A stretch of 64,000 bases of DNA from Thraustochytrium sp. TN22 (lineage: Eukaryota; Sar; Bigyra; Thraustochytrida; Thraustochytriidae). Under the pieces are notes generated by a model. The model saw only the letters and a list, made by a program, of their open reading frames with translations. It did no database searches and was not told the DNA's origin. This document shows, one piece after another, positions 17,658 through 26,000 of this stretch (positions are counted from its first letter, which is position 1; the number at the start of each line of letters is the position of its first letter). The stretch is from assembly GCA_013306675.1 (NCBI GenBank), contig JABLUY010000042.1, positions 1 to 64,000 on the forward strand, given 5' to 3'. A program made the position numbers and the translations under genes.

Positions 17658-19886
17658 ATGGAGGCGCGCGCAACCGCGCCGGCGCGCCCAGCGCCAGGCG
17701 CCTCGAGGCGTGCGCTGCGGCCGGAGAGGCGCGGGACGCGCACGCATGTTCCACCGCAGCCACTCCAGCAGCAGCACCAGCAGCACCAGCAACTGGCGCA
17801 AACGCAGAATGAGCAGCAGAAGCCGCAGCAGCAGACGGCGCAGGGCCAGCCACGCGGCGGGGCAAGCCTCTGGGGTAAGGTTCAGATGGCTGTCAAGGTG
17901 CAATCGGCAGTCAAGACGCTGACAAAGGTGTCGGACGACGCGAGGCGGCAGCGCGTGAAGCGGCACTGGGATCTTGCGCGGCAAATTGCCCGCGCGGCGC
18001 TGACGCTAGCCAACATCACAAATCGGCGCGATGAGGCTGACAGCCGCGTGGGCATTCGCAACTACACGCGCTTTATCAAGCTGCTGACGGCGCACCCGTC
18101 GACACGGTCGGACGATGACCTGGACTTCATGATGCGGTCAACAGCACACTTGGCCTTTTTCTCCAGCAGCGTCGAGTCTGTGGAGTCGCATACCGCGGAA
18201 GCGGCCGCCTCGGACGTGACCGTGGGCGCCGTCATCTCGCCTTCGCAGCACCGCGAGGTGTGTCGCACCATGCGCCTGCGACGGTTCACAAACTCGCACG
18301 AGTTTGTCTTTCGTCAGGGCGACACGGGTGAGGAATTCTTCATCATCCTCGAAGGCTCTGTGCTCGTGCAGCGCCATGCCGAGGCCTCCGGCGTTGACCA
18401 CACCGTGGCCAAGCTCGAGGCCGGCGGCAGCTTCGGTGAGATCGCGCTGTCCACACAAATCACTATGCGCACCGCTTCGGTCGTCACGCTTGAGCCCTGC
18501 GCGCTTCTGATCATCCACAAGGACGACTACCAGCGCATCTTACGCAACACGCACCAGGAAGTCTTCGACCGGAAGATGGCCTTCTTGCGCAACGCGCCAG
18601 CGCTGCAAGATCTCTCGGACAAGGAGTTCTTCAGCCTGTGCATCTCGCTGCACACCTTCAAGGCCAGGGTTGGCGCACCCATTGTGCAGGAGGGTGACAT
18701 GCTCGACCCCTTGCGCGCCTTCATCATCGTCAAGCGCGGGGAGCTCGAGGTGCGCAAACTGTCGCAGCCGCCCGTCGGTGCCAAGAACGCCAAGCCGCAG
18801 CAGCTCACCATCTGCCTCATGGGCCCCACCGAAAGCATTTGCGATCACAAACTGCTCCACGCGCGCGAGGACGTCGACTACCGCTACCCGTTCTCCGTTG
18901 TCGCCAACACGCTCTGCGAGTACTATTGCATCTCCAAGCACGACCTCTTCGGCAAGCTCTCGCGGGCCACGCTCGCAAATATCCGGGCGCGCGTCTCGCG
19001 CTTCCCAGACGAGCGGTTGGCACGCAACGCGTACGCCGCCTCGCTCGGCTGGAAGGACTACAAGGCTGCCCTCATTGCCGACATTTTGCAGAACCGCGAA
19101 GCCAAGGGCCCTGCCGGCTTCGCCGCGCTCAGCCCGTACTCTGGGCCTGCATCCACGCAGCGCGCGCTCCGTTCCGCACGAGTGGACTTTGAGATCGCCG
19201 CTAAAGCCCCACAGGGCCGCAGGGCGAGCAGACCCCGTGGCACTAGGGTCTCCATCGCGCTTGGTGGTAACCCGCGCCGCTCCCAGGTCTCGCGCGGCCG
19301 CCGCAAGAGCAACGCCTTTCATGGGCCCTCATTGCCCGTGGACGCCGAGGCTCGCCGCAGCGACGCGGCCGGAGGTGATCCAAACGCCATCGCCACGGAT
19401 GCACCCGCCGGGCGCCGCAGGAGTTCCAAGCTCCACCGCGTCAGCTGCTTCGAGCGAGCGCGCAGAATATCGAGCAACAAGCCGGAGGTGCATTCTCTGG
19501 AGGAGGGCTCTCAGCCCTTGGAGGAGGAGGGCTCCGAGGGCTCCGGCCGTCGGCGAGCCTACACATGCGTGGCAGACGTCGCGATCGTCCCGCGAGCGAA
19601 TGCGGCAAAAGCCGAGGTCATCAACATCAAGCGTGCCTCCAGCTGCGCCGCGCAGTCGGCGCTCTCCTCCATTGAACGCTCCCGCATTCGCTCGTCCAAG
19701 CTCGCGGCGCAACGCCGACGTCTCGCGGAGGGCGCCCACGAGCTCGACGGCCTCCTCCAGGACGGCTTTGCACTCAGCCGCCATGTTTACGAGAACGCGC
19801 TGTCCCAGGGGGCGCGTTTTTACTGCCGTTCCCTGGTCTTCTGCGACAACCTTAGTGCAGGAGCAGCGGGCACGCCACCGCACTAG
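17658..19886 (+). CDS. Cyclic-nucleotide-binding domain protein
   Basis: A 742-residue soluble protein. After a Gln/His-rich low-complexity N-terminus and a helical region, a cyclic-nucleotide-binding (CNB) domain spans about residues 215-310. Its phosphate-binding cassette is intact: GSFGEIAL followed by MRTASVV near 257-275, with the Arg that grips the cyclic phosphate. The Thr next to that Arg is seen in PKG-type sites, so cGMP is possible; this is inference. A second, degenerate CNB-like fold follows (about 320-460). The C-terminal third is Arg/Ser-rich and probably disordered, with a final helix. The layout resembles CNBD2-type proteins of flagellates rather than kinases or channels, since no kinase, GEF or membrane segment is seen. 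The frame extends to 17607 but begins with TTG; the first ATG is 17658. Confidence 0.75.
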   Translation: MEARATAPARPAPGASRRALRPERRGTRTHVPPQPLQQQHQQHQQLAQTQNEQQKPQQQTAQGQPRGGASLWGKVQMAVKVQSAVKTLTKVSDDARRQRVKRHWDLARQIARAALTLANITNRRDEADSRVGIRNYTRFIKLLTAHPSTRSDDDLDFMMRSTAHLAFFSSSVESVESHTAEAAASDVTVGAVISPSQHREVCRTMRLRRFTNSHEFVFRQGDTGEEFFIILEGSVLVQRHAEASGVDHTVAKLEAGGSFGEIALSTQITMRTASVVTLEPCALLIIHKDDYQRILRNTHQEVFDRKMAFLRNAPALQDLSDKEFFSLCISLHTFKARVGAPIVQEGDMLDPLRAFIIVKRGELEVRKLSQPPVGAKNAKPQQLTICLMGPTESICDHKLLHAREDVDYRYPFSVVANTLCEYYCISKHDLFGKLSRATLANIRARVSRFPDERLARNAYAASLGWKDYKAALIADILQNREAKGPAGFAALSPYSGPASTQRALRSARVDFEIAAKAPQGRRASRPRGTRVSIALGGNPRRSQVSRGRRKSNAFHGPSLPVDAEARRSDAAGGDPNAIATDAPAGRRRSSKLHRVSCFERARRISSNKPEVHSLEEGSQPLEEEGSEGSGRRRAYTCVADVAIVPRANAAKAEVINIKRASSCAAQSALSSIERSRIRSSKLAAQRRRLAEGAHELDGLLQDGFALSRHVYENALSQGARFYCRSLVFCDNLSAGAAGTPPH

Positions 19887-19910
19887 GCCTACTAGTCCGC
19901 CAAAGGCCGC

Positions 19911-20060
19911 CTTGCTTACTACATACACTTACACTCATGAGATCATGCCAGCTTCATCATCGCCGCTTCCCTGCTTGCCTTTCTGCTTGCTTACGTACAC
20001 CCACACTCATTTATAGGATCATGCCACCTTCATTACCGCCGCTCCCCTGCTTCCTTTCTT
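19911..20060. repeat. 75-base tandem duplication across a gene end
   Basis: Two diverged copies (about 80 percent alike) lie at 19911-19985 and 19986-20060. Both contain CTTGCTTAC, ACACTCAT, GATCATGCCA and CCGCT-CCCTGCTT blocks. The right copy overlaps the last codons and stop of the minus-strand GAF protein. Confidence 0.8.
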
Positions 20061-23000
20061 GCCGTGGAGCTCACACGCGAAATTGTGGACCAGGGGACGG
20101 TGCCAAGCGACCCGACAGGCGGCCGTGCCGGTGTCTGCTGGTGCTGTGTAAACGCGGTTCGCGGTCGGCTCGCGTCCATCTGGGAGTGCTCCAGCTGAAT
20201 CAGCTCTCGGATCGCCTCTGCGCGTTTCGTCTGCGAGACGCGCATCTGCTTGCAGACGCGGTGCAGATCTTCCAGCGCAACCTGCGACTGCCCGGAGTTC
20301 AGTGTCGACGCAGGCGCTGGTGCCGACGCCGGGACCACAATGGGGCCAATTTTCGACTCGCTGTCCTCAAAGAATCCCGTCAAGTCGCCCCCGTGCTGAC
20401 GGACGTCGTCAACACCGCCACCGCCGCCAAGCTCTGAGGTGCGGAGCCTCCACTCGGGAGAGGAGGTGCTCCGCGGGGCGCGCGGCGCGCCGTGACCAAG
20501 CCCCACGCTTGGCCTGCTCTCGCGCCCTGGCGCCTCCGCGGAGAGGGAGTCGCCGCGTTGGCGCTCCTCGAGGCTCGCTCGCACGTCTCGCGCCGAGTCC
20601 AGCACCGCTGTTGCGTTGCGCTCCAGCTCTACCTGGCGCTGCTCCGCGTGTCGCAATTTCGAGCGCAGCAAGTCCACGCGCTGCTCCGAGTTCTGCACCG
20701 CAGTGCGCAGCGCCACTCGGTCCCGCTCCGAGTTCTGCACCGCAGTGCGCAGCGCGGCACGATCCCGCTCCGAACGGTGCAGCGCCGACTCGGCCTCTAG
20801 CAGCTTGTCCTCGAGCTGCTGGCACCGTTCTACCAGCTCCGCCGGGTACGAGCCGCCCCTGGCCGGCTGCGCGGTCTTGGGCCGCGAGACGGCGAGCGCG
20901 TCGCCCTTGGGCGAGCTGCCACTGACGCCCATGAGGTCCTCCAGCTCCGCTGTCCGCCGCTCGAAGGCTGCAAGGCGCGACAACGCCGAGCGCTCCCGCA
21001 ACAAACGCCGCAAAAAGCCGCCAATCAGAACACCCAGACGCTGTAGCTGTGGCACAGCCGCTGCAGCGTCGCAGCGCGGGCCGCGGCAGACGTGCAGGAT
21101 CCCGGACACCTGGGCGCGACCCTTGGAATCACGGCTCAGACACGGGATGGCAATGCGTCGGCTCCCGCTCGCCACGTATGGCGCGCGCGACTTGCACACG
21201 ATCTGCGCATCGCCCTTGAGCGCTCTCGCCCGGTCCTCTAACATGTACGAGAAGCTGCTGCCAGGCTGCCGGCCCGACGACGCGGGCACCACAGAGAGTC
21301 CTTCGAACGTGCAGTCCAGCCCGGGCTGGTCGCAGAGGTGCTCCAGACACCGCTTGAGCTGTGCCGGGCGCACCGTGTCGGCGCAAAGCTCGCGGCAGAG
21401 CGTCGCCCACGGCCCGTCCGCGCCGGCACGCCGCGCGAGCCCCACTTGCGCGACGAGCCGCTCCAATACACTAGCCAGCTGACGCGCCAAAGCCTGGCCG
21501 CGCGCCTTGACCGCGGCCAGCTCCTCCGCCGAGAGAACGGAGACGATCCACACAAAGAGCAGGCCGCCGTGCGTCTTGCCGCCACTGCGCGCCGCGCTCG
21601 CGGGCCGCAGCGGCACGACCACCAGACTACGCGCCTGCTGCTTGTCGATCACACGCCCGTCAACGCCAGGCCGGTACCGGGGGTCCTCCACCACATCTCG
21701 AATACAGAGCGCCTCACCCGTGACGAAAGCGGCACTTGCAATGCTCGTCGCGCCTTCCGGTGCGTATCGGAAACGGGTGTCGAGCTCCACGAGACACTCC
21801 CGGCGTCGATCCGGCGGGAGGAGATACGCGGCGGCGGCCTGGGTGCCGACCACCTGGGAGAGCTCCTCGATGGATCTGCAGGCCAGCATTTTCAGCGTGA
21901 GCTCCTCGCGGGCCTGCTGCTCCCCGGCCGCGCGCTCCAGCTCGGAGAGCCGAGTCTCGAAACGCTCCGATGCGGCCCGCGACGACTGCGCCCTGTCGCG
22001 TTCCTTTGCGAGCGCCTCCGTTGCACGCACGGCGCGGTCGGCGGCCTCCAGCACGGCCGCCAGCGCGGGCACGGCCGCCTCCACGCGGTCGCGCTCCGGC
22101 ACCTCCAGTGGCAGGCTCAAGAAGCCAATCGCGGCATCTTCCTCGCGACCAAGCGGTCGCAAGGGTATGACGCAGCCAGACAGGAGGCCCTGCGCAGACT
22201 CAGCCCGCGAGCTGAGTGCGAGGCGGCACGCCCCGCGGTCCGCTCCGGCCAGGACCTCAGCCTCGCGCTCGGCCGCTCTGCACAACCTCTGCAAGTCGTC
22301 CTGGGACCGCACCGAGGTCGCCGCGGCCGCCACGCGGGCCACCCCGCGAAGGGTCGCCTCCCAACGATGCGAGCTGCGCGCCGACTCCTCGGCCTCCGTG
22401 CCGGCACGGTGCTCCAGCTGCGATGCGAGCCGAGCGCAGTCATCCTGCGCATCGCGAAGCGATTGCTGCAGGCTGGCGATTTGCCCGTCCCGCACTGACG
22501 CAGAGCGGACCGCGCTGACGGCCAGCGCACACCACTCCAGCGCATTGGCCAGCGCCGCATTCAGATCTGCTGCGCCACTGTCGCGCCCAAAGCCCGGGCC
22601 GTCTGGACTCGCGCGCAGGTCCAGCACACCCAGAACGAGCCCGCTCCCTGCGAGCATCGGCAGCGTCAATCGGTGGGAGGCGCGTACTGACTGGCCCATG
22701 GACCCGACATACTCGACAACCTTGCAACCAGCTTCGATATGTCCAGCCTCTGACCCGACGGCTAGCATCGGCCGGCCCTCCAGGTCCTTGTCCTCTTGCA
22801 CTTCTGCGTCGCCGTCCAGACCGGCCGCGCCGCGCATAAAGACGCGCACGCTCGCGAGCTGGGGCGGCTCGGGAAGCACGTCAGCGAGGCGCGCCTGGAT
22901 ACACAAGCAGAGTGCGTACCGACCCTGCACTGCGGCGGTCCATAATGCACTTGCGAACTTCAGCAGCGCCTCGTGCTGATCTGCCTCCGCGGCGCGCGTC

Positions 23001-26000
23001 GCGGCCTGGGCAGCCAGCTCACTCCGGCTACGCGTGGCCTCCTCGGCCGCCGTCGCAGATGCCTGTGCGCGATGCACAAAGGCCACGGCGGGTGCAAGCG
23101 CGGCGCCCAGCGCTCGCCCAGCGCCCTCATGCCGCGCGTGCAGGAGACAGAGGTGGCCTACGATGGTCCCGTCGGCGTCGCGGAGGTCCTCGATCTGCGT
23201 GGACGGGTCGTCCTCGGCCGGCGCTGGCACGCCCACGAGCCTGGCGGCCTCCCGCACGAGCAGAGCGCCAGCGCCCAAGCCGCGCATCACGCCTGGGTGC
23301 TCCGCCGTTCTCCATCGCCAGCGGTGGCCGGAAGCTGTGACGCACCAGCCGTGCGAGGCGGTGGCGGCGCCACCCTCGCGGTCCTCAGCAGCCGCAGGAA
23401 GCAGCACCGCGACTGCGTCCTCCGCAACGCGGGCGACCGGGTCCTGCAATGTCCCCAACACGGCCGCGAGCACGTCCGTGAGCGTGGTATCTCCGCGCGC
23501 GAGGTCGCGCGTCACGGCCTCGACGGCAGCGCGCGCTGCGCCGTGGACCTCCTCGCACGCCGCACGGGCCTCGTCCAGCCTCGCAGCACTGGCGACCTGG
23601 CGCGCGAGCGCCTCGCGGTCGCTACAGGCGTCTGCAAGGCGCGCCGTGGCCATGGCGGTCGTGCGCGCCTCGAGGGCGAGCGCGCTGGCCGCGGCGAGCG
23701 GTCCAAACTGCTCACGCGCCTCAACGCCCGGATTGGCTACGCAGATCACGCCAAGCGTCTCGCGGGCATCCGCCGCGGTGCTAGAGCGCACGATTGGGAT
23801 GCACAAGAGCGAACGCGGGTGCTTGTCGAGGCCGCCGCCGTCGATGCGAAACACGTAGCGCGGGTCCTCGAGGAGGCCGTCCTCGATGGCGACGATCTGC
23901 TGCGTCAGGGCACAGGCGCCCACAACACCTTCGCCCGCCGTTCGACGCGAGGCGTCGGCGTGATCTACGTAGGTTACGTCAGCTGCCTCGTTCGGCTGCT
24001 GCCACGGGTCGAATTGGTCCAGGTCGCTGCGAAAGAAAACGCGGGACGTGCCGAGGCGGGAAGCAAAGTTCTCGATGGCGTCGACCGCCTCCTCCAGGGA
24101 CGTGGTGTTGGCGAGCACCGCGAGCGCCTCGTCGATCGCGCAGCGCGCCACGCGCTGATCTTGGAGCATTTGAATCTCCTCCTGAGCGTGCGCGAGCTTC
24201 GCCTCGGCTTCCTCGCTCCTGCGCAGGGCCTGAGTCTCGTTCTCGAGCGCAGTGAGCTGGCTGCTGCGCGCCTCTAGTGCCGTGCCGAGCGCACACGATG
24301 CGCGCTCCAGCACGTCGCAAACATTCTCCGAGACGGTCTCGTGCTCGCGTAGAAGGTGGCCCGCCACCAGCACGAGCCGGCCGCTCTGCGTGGTGTCGCG
24401 AGCTGTGGTCATCACGTATCGGCGGGGCGCGCTTGTGGCCGGCGTCGGCGACGCGGCCGCAGCGCTCGCATGCACGAAGTCCTGCAGGTCGGCGGGCAGC
24501 GGCGATGCGAGGATCGCCTCATTTGGCAAGCGCACCTCCACGGGAGCTTGCGACGTGAGGCAGCGCATTCGGTCCTCGTCCTCGCGCAAGAGCTCGAACG
24601 CGTGCACAAAGGTGGCGCCGATCTCGGCACCAAGGTCCTCGCAGCACGCACGCAGCAGCGTGGCGGTGCCGGTGGACGGCGGCGCAGAGACCACGTCTAG
24701 CGCGACGCGTTGTAGCACCTGCTGCAGACGAGCGTGCCGTAGCTGCGCCTCGAGCGCCTCGCGCTCCTCCTCGTGCGCGTGCCGCTCCTCCGCGCGTGCC
24801 ACTACGTAAGCATGAATGTTAGCAATGGCGCGGACCGCAGTCTCGTGCGCCTCAAGTGCGCCACGGCACGCCACCGCAAAGCGCTCGCCGAAGCAGGGCG
24901 ACTCGATAAGCAGGTCGCCGCGGCTTATGGCGTCGCGCATGCCTGCCTCGCCCACCACGAGATCGCACGCCAACGCCTCCGGCTCGCCGCGTTGCACCCA
25001 AGAGGGCAGCGCGGAGCGCAGCCCGTCCACATCGGCGGCCGCGGTCTGGCGCTCCAGAAAGTCCACGTCCGCGCACATGGCAACCATGCGCAGTGCCTCG
25101 ACGGAGTGCAGGCGCGTATCGGCCGCATCGCTCGCGTTTGCGTGGGAGGCCCGCAGGTCTGCGGAGAGCAGGTCGAGCGCTGCGGTGAGACGCGAGGTCT
25201 CCACGTGCTCGTGGTGTGCGCGGCCTAGCCAACGCGCCAGCAGGACGAGTACCTCCAGGTCCGCGACGCCCAGCAGCCGTCGGCCCGGACTGAAGGGCAC
25301 CTCAATTTCGCGGTCCTCCTCCACCACAACCACGTGCGCAGGGCCCGCAGGAGCGGCCGCCCAGTGCGGCGCATTCACCGGGCCCTGCCGCGCCGACGCG
25401 AAGCTGGGCGGCAGCGCGTCAACGCGGTACCAGCTCCCCACGAGCTGCGGCCCGAACAACGTCTCCACGTACCAACCCAGGCGGTCAGCCGGGTCTTCGC
25501 GTACCTCCTGTGCCTCTGCGGCCAGGATGAGCCGGCCTTCGCCGCCTTCCTCAGCGGCCTCCTGCTCGGTTGCCGCCTCCCCCTGAGCCGGACTGGCCGA
25601 CGCGATTGCGACGAGCTTGCGCAGGCGGTCCGTGGTCGTGGCGAGCCCGTCGTAGTCCGCGGCAATGCGATGCACTTCGCTCTGCGCGGTCTGCAGTGCC
25701 GCGTGGTTGCGGTGCGCGCTTGTGCACGCGTCAACCAAGTTCAGCGCCGCCGGTAGGACCGCGCAAAGCAGCTCAAAGAGCGGCGTCCGGGCGTCGCTGC
25801 ATAGTCTGACGCGCCCGAGCGCAGCCTCGAGCTCCTCTGCGTGCGTGAGCTGCGCAGTAGTCAGCCCGGGGCCAATGTCCAGCCGAAATCCGGTGTGGTC
25901 GCGCACGAGGGCCTGAAGGCGCTCCGGAGAGACAGAAGCGGGCTCCGCACGGCTCAGCGCGCACACTTGAGCCAAGAGAGTGGCGATCGTGGCGCGTGCA

